Shown here: positions 1 to 12,500 of the stretch, one piece after another
Layout: the number at the start of each line of letters is the position of its first letter
Numbering within the stretch: position 1 is the first letter of the stretch
Source of the DNA: Alentia gelatinosa
Lineage: Eukaryota > Annelida > Polychaeta > Phyllodocida > Polynoidae
Assembly (NCBI GenBank): GCA_950022655.1
Contig: OX465580.1
Location: forward strand, 248,001-312,000
Direction of reading: 5' to 3'
DNA length: 64,000 nt
The notes under the pieces: model-generated
Seen by the model: only the letters and a program-made list of their open reading frames with translations
Told to the model about the DNA's origin: nothing
Database searches by the model: none
Made by a program: the position numbers and the translations under genes

Positions 1-443
1 AGACTCCGGACTATTTCAATATATAGGTTTTTATTCAGTATAAAGTTACAGTAGGCTAGTGCTATGGGGCACTAACTAGAGTGGGAAGAGATCTTCACCG
101 TTGAAAGGTTCCAAAGCAACCTTACCAACTTGTGAGGCTCCAGGCATTCACTCAACTGAGAGGCACCGCGAGAAGTCCTGTTGACCTGCTGCGGACTCAG
201 TCTTATATACTGACTGAGTTACATAATGCGGGCGACCCCGTAGTATTTGCATACACAGGTCTGCCAGCCGTACCGCACAGCAAGGATCGCCACCTAGCGT
301 AAAGTGAAACAACGCTGCTCGACTACTTTGACCCCTACACAATGTTTCATTTATCACTGCAAAACTTTTTGCGAGAGCAGAGTCTAGAGAATTGCCCTGT
401 GTAGATCTGAACAGTAAAATCACCATGAAACCTCATTTTCCAG
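1..443. other. 5' flank of the receptor gene, no recognised gene
   Basis: Presumably the promoter and 5' UTR side of the receptor gene. A minus-strand open frame at 148-426 has no recognised domain. I see no clear TATA box in a sensible position and no other gene. Confidence 0.4.
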
Positions 444-531
444 ATGCTGGTCTATAAAGGACTTCCCTACATAATGACCTTTGTGTCATTAGTCATCATA
501 CATCCACCCTGCCTTGCAGCTCCAGCACTGA
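444..531 (+). CDS. Exon 1: signal peptide
   Basis: An ATG at 444 opens 29 codons ending with one extra base before a GTAAGT donor (phase 1). The product has a hydrophobic core (MTFVSLVII) followed by CLAAPA, a plausible signal-peptidase site. A second in-frame ATG at 471 would give a shorter signal. The in-frame codon at 426-428 is a stop, so the exon does not extend upstream as coding sequence. The phase-1 end matches the phase-1 start of the first CCP exon. A TATAAAGG string at 453-460 lies inside the exon and is probably coincidental. Exon choice rests on donor, phase and signal-like composition only. Confidence 0.55.
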
Positions 532-3500
532 GTAAGTGAACATGTTGTTTTAACTATCAATGTGAGAAATCATCTTGTACACCAAATTGAGCATGTGGTA
601 TCACTTTAGTGCTACCTATTTATTAAGTTCATTTCCCTATAAATGTCTTTTATACTCAAATTGTAAGTTTCTGATATGCAGTTTGATGTTAGAACCCGGA
701 TAAGGGCGACAGAATTCCAGGTACTTCTTCCTATGTGAGGAGTAGGCCTTAATGGTATTGTTTCCAAACGCACTGTCTGTTGGGGCTTTTGCCTGAATGC
801 TAGCTAGTCAATATCCATGACTAACACTGCCGTGTATTAGCTAGGGCGAGGTAGAAATACCTGTCTCAAGACTGTCCTTGGCTGTGCCTTTGTTGATGAG
901 TGACACCGCAGCTTCATCATAGGAGTATACTTGTACCAGTCTATGTTTAGCATGTCAGTCACACATATCTGCAGGGCTTCCATCCTCTCCTTTGACAATC
1001 CGTACACATGCTTTACTAAAGAAGAAGCAACCAGTTTGATGCAGAGTGATATGAACAAGGCGACAGTCAAGTGAATATCAGCTGTTAAACAAGTTCTAGA
1101 ACAACAACTTTGACCAAAACGAGTTGCCTTCGGTATTTATCTCACCCCGGTACACACTAAAAGAATGGATGGCACAAAGGACATAGACCATGGAGAACAG
1201 GGTGCAAACATTCATATCTACTATATATTTCAAATGTTTTCTTTCCTTGAAATCCCTTTTATGAGGACCAATCAGATGCCATATCTCATCAGGGCCAAGA
1301 AGTATGGCCAATCAAAACAAACTGTAGCAGAGTAGGCAGGAGGCATGGGTCAGCATAATAATTACTTATGGATGTTGACTGTTTTCCAAAACTGTTATTC
1401 GCAGTATAGACAACTGCCTATAAGAACTACATATTTATATGCGAGAGGAAACTTAGGTCTCAGAATAAACCAATTGCCATCCCTTTTTCTCTGTCCTTAT
1501 GAACATTCCTGTTCTATATAACATGCCAGCTTCAGTCGTGTTTAATTTCCAGTGGCATTAGGCTTTTTCAGATAAACTCATGAGAATCATCCTGTATACC
1601 CATGTGTTATAGAGTGGTGTGAAAGACCCCGATCTGATGAAGCAGTATATGATGGGAACATCGATGAAGTCAGGCCAGGGAGGGCACTGCAGATGACATG
1701 CAAAGAAAACTACCAGGAAAGTGTCACCTACGTCACCTGTCTCCAAAACAGCACCTGGTCACGTCCAGATCCGCCGTGTCAATGTGAGTACAGGTTATCA
1801 CAGGACAATCACAATCCTAACCCTAACCCTACGTCACCTGTCTCCAAAACAGCACCTGGTCACGTCCAGAACCGCCGTGTCAATGTGAGTACAGGTTATC
1901 ACAGGACAATCACAATCCTAACCCTAACCCTACGTCACCTGTCTCCAAAACAGCACCTGGTCACGTCCAGATCCGCCGTGTCAATGTGAGTACAGGTTAT
2001 CACAAGACAATCACAATCCTAACCCTAACCCTACGTCACCTGTCTCCAAAACAGCACCTGGTCACGTCCAGATCCGCCGTGTCAATGTGAGTACAGGTTA
2101 TCACAAGACAATCACAATCCTAACCCTAACCCTACGTCACCTGTCTCCAAAACAGCACCTGGTCACGTCCAGATCCGCCGTGTCAATGTAAGTACAGGTT
2201 ATCACAGGACAATCACAATCCTAACCCTAACCCTAACCCTACGTCACCTGTCTCCAAAACAGCACCTGGTCACGTCCAGATCCGCCGTGTCAATGTAAGT
2301 ACGGGCTATATCTTAATCCACAGAGCATAATATCATAAAACTCAGCATAATATAATTGTTCACAAAAGCTTTTTCTCACCTCTTTAGTTAAACTATTCTT
2401 TTATTCCTTACTATATAGTTTACAAGTATGAAACTTAGAATGTCCTTGTGTATGTAATATGTCATATTCTGTATGTAATTCTGTATGTGTGTATTATCAT
2501 TTATGTTACATGTCTTTACATTCATGGAAAATATATCATGAATCATTGAGGACAAGAAGAAGGAAAGGAGGCCCATGCTTCGTCTACACTCTATAAGAAT
2601 ATTACTATTTCAGATATAGAGCATATATTCAGAGGAAGTTAATGGTACTATATAAAAACATGGTTATGACGCCTATACGGTGATACTTATTCAAGGTGTC
2701 GAGGATAAATTGACGATTTATCGAGAATAAGTATCACCATATTGGCGTCATCACTATGTTTTTTTATTATCATACCTTATATTGATTATAATCCTCCGAA
2801 ATCGACTCTGTTGACACTGTCACTGTCCATCAGTGCGGCAAGTACATCACCATACTTATACGGAAGTTAATTGTGCCTGCGCGAGTTACATTTGATCTCC
2901 GAACAGATCTTTGGTTCAAATAGATAGCATTAACGAACCTGAACTACTCTTGGAGAATGTGAAGTTACCTGGATTCACTTTTTACATCAACAATCGTATA
3001 TCTATTGATTGTCTATTTGATTAAATGGAACAGAATATCAGCTTCAAAGATTGAGTTAACATTTTTCTAGTTACCATGGTGCCTTGGTTCATAGTGTCTC
3101 AATTTGAGTGTTGCGATGCCTCTTACACGCGCAACGTAACAAGTTATCATGTGTATTGACCAAATATCAAAAGCAACTTGCATGTAGCTTTAACCTGATA
3201 CCGATAACGTCATCGTCGAGATTTCCCAGAGCATAGGGAAACCCCAATAATGATGTCACGTGAATATGGGAGCGCGTTAAGACCAGTCCAGTAGGACTGA
3301 GCAACCCCAGGATAAATAAACGTCTTAAAAAAATGGTCGCCTTTGTTGACACCCACACTCGGTGAGCGTCAGTGTTGATATCGATCGAATATGCGTATTT
3401 CAGCTATTTACACAGTATTGTGTGCATGCTACATGTTATACACTTCGATATTTGGTCAATACACGTGATAACTCGTTGTGTTGCACGTGTAAGACGCATC

Positions 3501-6500
3501 AGAACATGTGAAGTGAAGGGGTCCGCCATTTGCAGTTTTTCCGCCCAATCAGATTGTGTTATTTTGCAAAGCACGCAATACGACTGTCAAAGTGTGCTAT
3601 ATGATTGTCAAAGCGCACAAGAAGTAAATCAGTACAAAACTACACGGCATATTGTGCAATATGTAAGGACTTACTCTACCCCTAAGAACAGTAAGTATTT
3701 ACACTGACTTCATGCATAGGTATATAATAATAAACTGTTGATTATGTGACCACTGGAATGTGGATGTCAAGGTAGTGGAAGAAGCCTTACTACTCCTACC
3801 AGGTTTTGGCCCGTGGAGATGATGTTTAACCAGCATACGAGGGGTTGTCTTGGGTGGGTTTGCGGGCTGAAATCTCCCCCTCTCCTTGACAAGCATTGAT
3901 TTACTATTGACCAATCAAGCATCTTATTCCTCAGCTGGGCGGCTGTTGCTGACCAATAAAATGAAGTGAGACATATTGAGTCTGAGAAATGCCCCGCAAG
4001 TGAGGGAAGCCTGGGACCCCTTCACCACACCACTTAGTAAAGAATCCCATGAACCTTAAACTGTGATAAGATCTGCGACAGTTTAAGCATCTGCTGAAAA
4101 GTGACGAGCTAGCGGTGTCTGTCCAGCTCACAGCACCTTCAGCTCTGCACCCATTGGTCAGTTCAGTCATGTGACCTTTCCTCTGGTGTCCATCGAGTCA
4201 CCCGACTGTGGGGTAGGCCTCTGGTGGGCGTGTGAAGTCTGTGGAAGTGGGGTACCCGTTTGGGTGGTGCCACCTAGTGTCCCTTTTGTTCACTTACCGG
4301 TATGCCCTGTTGTGCTCCCCCTGCTGTGTGGCTGTAGTCCAGAGGATAGGTGAATAAAAGAAGGTCACCACTTTGTGTGTCAAGACCCCTTTTCGGCAGT
4401 TTAGGTCATGTGACCTTGTCAGGTCCTAAATCTATAAACCTAAGATTGTCAGGTGGTCCAGGACAGAGCTCTAAAAGTGTGGGGTTTCTTTATGTGTCTC
4501 CTTGTTGGCTGTTGCTAGTCACTTTCAGTGTAGCTGAATGATGGGATATGTCAGGAATATTTTGGTAAAACTCTTTAAAATGATTATGCTGACTGACCCA
4601 GGTTTATCACCCTCTCCAATTTTTCATGTCACATCTTCAGTAATTTATTCAGTGCTGCTTCACCACATACCACTGATTTATCTTGCAATGGCTTTATGTC
4701 CATTAAGGGGATACTCCCATTGCGTTTGGAGTATGTCCCTGTGGGTTTGTGGAATCCTTTTCTTACGTGGACGTCGTAGACCTTATACCCATCAGGTTCA
4801 GAGACGGGGACCTTATACCCATCAGGTTCAGAGACGTTCAGAGACAGGGACCTTATACCCATCAGGTTCAGAGACGTTCAGAGACAGGGACCTTATACCC
4901 ATCAGGTTCAGAGACGTTCAGAGATGGGGACCTTATACCCATCAGGTTCAGAGACGTTCAGAGACAGGGACCTTATACCCATCAGGTTCAGAGACGTTCA
5001 GAGACGGGGACCTTATACCCATCAGGTTCAGAGACGTGACCTTATACCCATCAGGCTAAGAGACGGGGACCTTATACCCATCAGGTTCAGAGACGGGGAC
5101 CTTATACCCATCAGATTCAGAGAGACGGGGACCTTATACCCATCAGGTTCAGAGACGGGGATCTTATACCCATCAGGTTCAGAGACGTGACCTTATACCC
5201 ATCAGGCTAAGAGACGGGGACCTTATACCCATCAGGTTCAGAGACGGGGACCTTATACCCATCAGGTTCAGAGAGACGGGGACCTTATACCCATCAGGTT
5301 CAGAGACGGGGATCTTATACCCATCAGGTTCAGAGACGTGACCTTATACCCATCAGGCTAAGAGACGGGGACCTTATACCCATCAGGTTCAGAGACGGGG
5401 ATCTTATACCCATCAGGTTCAGAGACGTGACCTTATACCCATCAGGCTAAGAGACGGGGACCTTATACCCATCAGGTACAGAGTCATGGACCTTATACCC
5501 ATCAGGTTCAGAGGCGGGGACCTTATACCCATCAGGTTCAGAGACAGGGACCTTATACCCATCAGGTTCAGAGAGACTGGGACCTTATACCCATCAGGTT
5601 CAGAGTCATGGACCTTATACCCATCAGGTTCAGAGAGACGGGGACCTTATACCCATTAGGTACAGAGTCATGGACCTTATACCCATCAGGTTCAGAGACG
5701 GGGACCTTATACCCATCAGGTACAGAGACGGGGACCTTATACCCATCAGGTTCAGAGAGACGGGGACCTTATACCCATCAGGTTCAGAGACGGGGACCTT
5801 ATACCCATCAGGTACAGAGACGGGGACCTTATACCCATCAGGTTCAGAGAGACGGGGACCTTACACCCATCAGGTACAGAGAGACAGGGATCTTATACCC
5901 ATCAGGTACAGAGACGAGGACCTTACACCCATCAGGTTCAGAGACAGGGACCTTATACCCATCGGATTCAGAGTCATGGACCTTATACCCATCAGGTTCA
6001 GGGACGGGGACCTTATACCCATCAGGTTCAGAGACGGGGACCTTATACCCATCAGGTTCAGAGACGGGGACCTTATACCCATCAGGTACAGAGAGACGTG
6101 GACCTTATACCCATCAGGTTCAGAGACCAGGACCTTATACCCATCAGGTTCAGAGACGGGGATCTTATACCCATCAGGTTCAGAGACGGGGACCTTATAC
6201 CCATCAGGTTCAGAGACGGGGACCTTACACCCATCAGGTTCAGAGACAGGGATCTTATACCCATCAGGTTCAGAGATGGGGACCTTATACCCATCAGGTT
6301 CAGAGACGGGGACCTTATACCCATCAGGTTCAGAGACGGGGACCTTATACCCATCAGGTACATAGAGACGGGGACCTTATACCCATCAGGTTCAGAGATG
6401 GGGACCTTACACCCATCAGGTTCAGAGACAGGGACCTTATACCCATCAGGTTAAGAGACGAGGACCTTACACCCATCAGGTTCAGAGACGGGGACCTTAT

Positions 6501-9500
6501 ACCCATCAGGGGTAGAGTCATGGTCCTTATACCCATCAGGTTCAGAGACGGGGACCTTATACCCATCAGGTTCAGAGACGGGGACCTTATACCCATCAGG
6601 TACAGAGAGACGAGGACCTTATACCCATCAGGTTCAGAGACCAGGACCTTATACCCATCAGGTTCAGAGACGGGGATCTTTTACCCATCAGGTTCAGAGA
6701 CAGGGACCTTATACCCATCAGGTTCAGAGACGGGGACCTTACACCCATCAGGTTCAGAGACAGGGATCTTATACCCATCAGGTTCAGAGACGGGGACCTT
6801 ATACCCATCAGGTTCAGAGACGGGGACCTTATACCCATCAGGTTCAGAGACGGGGATCTTAAACCCATCAGGTACATAGAGACGGGGACCTTATACCCAT
6901 CAGGTTCAGAGATGGGGACCTTATACCCATCAGGTTCAGAGACGGGGACCTTATACCCATTAGGTACAGAGTCATGGACCTTATACCCATCAGGTTCAGA
7001 GACGGGGACCTTATACCCATCAGGTACAGAGACGGGGACCTTATACCCATCAGGTTCAGAGAGACGGGGACCTTATACCCATCAGGTTCAGAGACGGGGA
7101 CCTTATACCCATCAGGTACAGAGACGGGGACCTTATACCCATCAGGTTCAGAGAGACGGGGACCTTACACCCATCAGGTACAGAGAGACAGGGATCTTAT
7201 ACCCATCAGGTACAGAGACGAGGACCTTATACCCATCAGGTACAGAGAGACGGGGACCTTACACCCATCAGGTTCAGGGACGGGGACCTTATCAGGTTCA
7301 GGGAAGGGACTCACGAGGAGGATCTCCTCCTATTATAGGCCTCAGGGGCACATGCGATGGAGAAAAAGTGGTAGAAGATCCCTCTCCAGATGGACATGCG
7401 ATGGAAGAGAAGGGGATTCTGTGAAAAAAACACAATCTTGTGGCAGAATCTTAGTCAATATCGTGGCCCAAGTATTTATCAAACCCCACCCTAATAGAAA
7501 ATAGCTAGCATGCTGAAATAACTACCACTGACCTTCTTTAGGACAAACACATGACTTTACACATTGGTAAACCATCGCCAAATACCCAGCAGGTGCTTTC
7601 TCAGACTTAATGTTCAATAATTATAGACGGATTGACAAATAAAGTTTCATGGTATTATAATTGATCAGACTGTTTAGATTGAGGGTATTTTTATCTATTG
7701 ACAGTGGTGAAGTGTCCAGACCCTCCAGGTGACCCAAACATCCACCACAACATCACAAGTCACCTCTACAATGGCACGCTGACATCATGGTATGACGCTG
7801 GCTACACTCTCAGTTACTAGACTGTTTAGATTGAGGGTATTTTTATCTATTAACAGTGGTGAAGTGTCCAGACCCTCCAGGTGACCCAAACATCCACCAC
7901 AACATCACCAGTCACCTCTACAAGGGCACGCTGACATCATGGTGTGACGCTGGCTACACTCTCAGTTACTAGACTGTTTAGATTGAGGGTATTTTTATCT
8001 ATTAACAGTGGTGAAGTGTCCAGACCCTCCAGGTGACCCAAACATCCACCACAACATCACAAGTCACCACTACAAGGGCACGCTGACATCATGGTGTGAC
8101 GCTGGCTACACACTGAGTGACACACAGACACGGCGGTGTCAACGAGACCAAACCTGGTCCGGCACACAGGCACACTGCACTGGTAAGAACAACACCGAAT
8201 ATTTATACATCCTTAATCTAGGGTGTAGGTCATTTCTAGTTCTGTTCAATATGTCTAGTCGTTGATTTCCTTTTTCACACTCTCTAGGTTCCATCTCACA
8301 TTATCTCTTTTACATATTGACGCTTGGCGTATCTCATATTTTTTATTTTTTTAAATTTTTTTTTTATTTCAAAAACAGACATTACAATCACCCTATCGCG
8401 GGCGTTCTTCCTTGCACAGTCCGACACAAACAGGTAGATTACATGACAAACAGGACAAACAGAGCAGAAACAATGTAGCCGTTAAAATAGTGGACTGTGC
8501 CTATACCTGGTCATGGTCTTTTTACCTTCAGGGTAACTTTAGTTTTCCTCTAGTGCCATAAGTATTGATACTATTATTATATTGTCCTGACTCTGTTGCC
8601 ACCAATGTATTAACATTAGTAACTGCACTGCTCGCCTGTAGTAGAGTGGTCTTATTCTAACCTGCCCATGAAGGTCTACTACACGTATATCCCTGGGATT
8701 TTTAACTGATAAAGCAGATCTTAAGCAGTTATTCACTGAGGCTTGCAGCCTATTCCTATTCCTCATAGATGTGCATCCATAGATAAAACTAACGTATTCA
8801 AGTTTCGGCAGAATCATCTGTTTCACAATTCTTATTGCCGTTTCAGTGTTTATACAGTATCTGATTTTTCTTAATCTATGACATCTGAGGCGTATATCTC
8901 CCAGTACATTCTCTACATGTTGGTTAAAATTAAGGCTTTGGTCAATAAGGACTCCTACATAGTTATAAACTCTAACCACCTTCAATGGGCTGTCGTCTAT
9001 GTTACATACCAGGTTTTTACCAATCCACATCAGTTTTGATTTATTGGTATTAACTGTTAATTTCCTGTCATGAAAAAATCCACTCATAATATCTAGTTCT
9101 GTTTGCATTATGTTCCTGTCTTTCACGCCTGGCGTATTTAAGATAAAATATACTCTGCACAACGTATATATACGCCAGGCGTATATATGATACCAACAAA
9201 CAAAAAAAAGTGCGACCCGCGGCCCACCCGCGGCCTGTGGGTGTTGGTAGAGGATACACCAACACTGACCCGCCACCCGCGACCTCCCAACCCCACCCTC
9301 TACCGCCCCCCACCACCCCACGCCACCCCCAGCCAGCCTCAGTGAGAAGCCCCCCGCTGCCCGCCGGCCACCGGCCACCGCCCGCCGCCAGCCGCGTTTG
9401 TACAGGTTGACTCAGTGAGAAACCCTCCCCCACCCTCCACCGCCCGCCCATGTTCAACTTCTGGCTCACGTCCACTGACAATTAGTATCAGGTCGTCAGC

Positions 9501-12500
9501 ATACATATGCAATAAGTGTAAAACAAGTACAACTTAAAAGCTGCCCAAGTCGCTTTACATGGCTGGCTTTTACTAACGATGCAGCAGTACAACGTTTCAA
9601 CAGTAAATACAAATTTGCCATCTTGCCCAATTCTCCAATATTGCTCAAGACTTAAAATGAACTAGCCATACTTTAGTGCTTTTATTTGTTTTGATTGTAA
9701 TCCTAATCATGCTAATATATCAATTAAGTCATCACATACCCTTCATATAATTCAAACAAAAAATGTTAATCCTCCTATTAATTTCAGCAATACAGTGTTC
9801 TACTCTGCAAGCCCCTGAACATGGCAGAATCATCTCCAGCAACAATGACTTTGGGTCAACCCTATCTGTAGAATGTGACAAGGGATTTAATCACACAGGC
9901 TCTGAGATACACCAATGTCTCGCCAATAAAACCTGGAGCGGTGTTCTCGGCACATGTAAAGGTTTGTCATTTGTCACTTTTAAAAGTCCAAGAAAGGTAG
10001 TCTGTAAGAAGGTTAATGTGCAAAGAGAACTGTGATCGAATGGATGTAAATAACAACAAAATCCTCTACATACCTAATGCACAATGTTGATGTTTTGATG
10101 GCATTTATACAGGGATTTCTCTTATATTTCTCAGACCCTTAGTGCTACTTTCAGACAATGTATGTATTGCTATGTGTGTCTAAGGTAACAATATATATTA
10201 ATCCATACTCTTTCTCAAGTCAAACAAATAAATAAGCAGAATAGATCCATGTGACTGAAGGGACCAATGAAGGGGTAGGGTCTGAGTGTACATCTCACTC
10301 ACTGGTGTGAAATGCAGGAGATCTGGCTGTAGTAAAACAAATACCTCACACAAACCCTATGACTTCCACGTAATCTTGATGTCCTTGTAAAACTCCATTT
10401 ACTATACGTTAATTATGACAGTTGAAATGATACCTCATGTCTGTCTCACGTCAGAGGTGCCATGTCCTGACCTGGAGGAGGATGAGAACGGACACCTCTC
10501 AGCACGTGGAGGAGTCTACCAGGAAGAGGTCGACCTCCAGTGTCAGGCGGGCTTCTCCCTGGACGGCCCCTCCAGGGTCAGATGTCAGGAGGACGGAGCA
10601 TGGTCCGCGCCTCTAGGATACTGCACGCCACGTGACACTGATAACAGTAAGTCCAGGGAATCTGTTTACTTGAGTATTGCTGAAAACTCGTCACAAGTAT
10701 CTAATCTGGCAGTGTGAGATTCACATCATGCACAAGCTGATCTAGGGTTAGCCCTCTCTGACAAAGAAATACTGTTACGACTGGTTTCGGGTAATAACCA
10801 CCTTGATAAGCGAGGGCACAGACAACTATACTTGTACGTCTGTATCTCAGAAACCTTTGAGAGATACTCAAGAACAGTGTAATTACATTTCAAGTACCAT
10901 ATTTCCTCTGCAAGTCTCTCTTTTTTGTTATTTCCGGAAACTCTAGATATTAGTTGTGAATAAATGGTATCTTGATCGATGGACTGCCCAGTATACGCAG
11001 CACTCTTAGAATCATCTTAAACCTGCATCACGACAGGTTACTGCTAACAATGGATCATGTTTATTTCCAGACTTGCTCTATCTGCTCTTCCTTCTACTGC
11101 TTCTACTACCACTTTTGTGGTCGATCTATCGATGGGGACACACACTTAGGTTTGTTATATAAATTATTTGTCTTTTACAAATGATATAAGAGTAGGCAGT
11201 ATACTGTAATATGACATTTTCACTCACCAGAACATTTTTAGTGAATCGTCTATGACAATTAAGCTGGGCTCCCACTGTCCCGACACACTACGAAAAGTGC
11301 TGTGATTAGGCTACGATAAGAAATTCTCTAATCGGTTCTGTAGGAGTGTGTCGCAGTGTGTCGCAGTGTGTCGGAACGGGTTTAGCCGTAAAAGCGGGCT
11401 CCCACTATCATGATTTGCCCCTCCGACACACTGCGATAGCCTTACAACAAGCGTTCTGATGAAAAAAAAGTTGCATAATTCTGTCCCGTGAACCTTGGAA
11501 CAGAGTTTTGTTTTGTATAAACAATAAAACAAATCAATTATAACAATGCATTGTTTTTCAAATTATGATATACTATATATTTGCTTATTCGAGATCTACA
11601 TAAATGCACTGGTTGCATTGTGAGGTGTATCGGGACCATGGTTACACAGATGCACACCAAACACTCTGATACAGTCCGTTACACAACAATGCACTATGAT
11701 GGAGACCTCCCGATATGCTACAATATTGGCACTTTTGTCTCGTGTAAATATAGATAGCCTATATGATATTTGGCATTTTTCTTGAATAAACATGATATGA
11801 TTTAGCATGATCTATTGCAATACATAACTTTCATATAACAGATGACATAGATGATATGATTAGGAGCAGAATAACACCGGAGTCTGTTTTATTCCCCAGG
11901 TTACAACTGGGTCTTATCAGATACAGCTTTACATTGTTCCAGCTTTTATGAACATAAAAAAAGTCTTATGAATAAATTTTCTTAGAAAAGAGACTGAAAT
12001 TATATTATTTGCTTTATATTATTAAAGGATTTTCTAAAAAATTAGGGGGATTGAAAGATACATTTGTGAAATAGTGAGGTTTTTAGGGTAGATTTCTCCA
12101 TGATATTCAAGTTGCAATCCTGGGTGTGTCATACCCTGTGACGGGGCCATGTATGCCTTTTTTTTTCATCCTAAACCCATTTCGACACCATGTGATGCAC
12201 ACCAACGGACAAATAGTGCGTCTGTGTGCATCGGGAGGTCTGGGCCCTGTTTTTCAGTAACGGCCAATGATACCGTACGATCGTCCAGCGATTTCACGAC
12301 ATTCTGAAAGACACAAAATGGCCGCTGTTCTATAGACACGATCGTAGTGCGCCACTGACGATCACCGCTAAAACTGTCGGCCGTCACAACAAGTATAGAA
12401 CTGTCTTAGGTCCTATAACACATCACTGTGCATATATAGAGGATTTTTCCACTTCCCAACGAGTATTTTAATACGAGTAAGCGATACATATGACCTATAA

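Noticed and set aside
453..460. TATAAAGG as a TATA box for the receptor gene
   Set aside because: It lies downstream of the predicted start codon inside exon 1. A transcript starting ~30 bp later would lose the signal peptide.
1815..2240. True telomere or chromosome end
   Set aside because: CCCTAA occurs only two or three times per 101-bp unit, inside an intron with sequence continuing on both sides.
5608..6879. A 423-codon plus-strand open frame
   Set aside because: It is the 30-bp minisatellite read in frame. Overlapping frames on both strands are equally open, so it is not evidence of a gene.
9210..9410. A plus-strand Pro-rich open frame
   Set aside because: It is low-complexity C-rich sequence within the insertion in the minus-strand LINE; no gene features.
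11266..11450. A duplicated element with GGCTCCCACT and CCGACACACT words
   Set aside because: The two halves are too diverged to define ends or a family by eye; kept only as a remark in intron 6.
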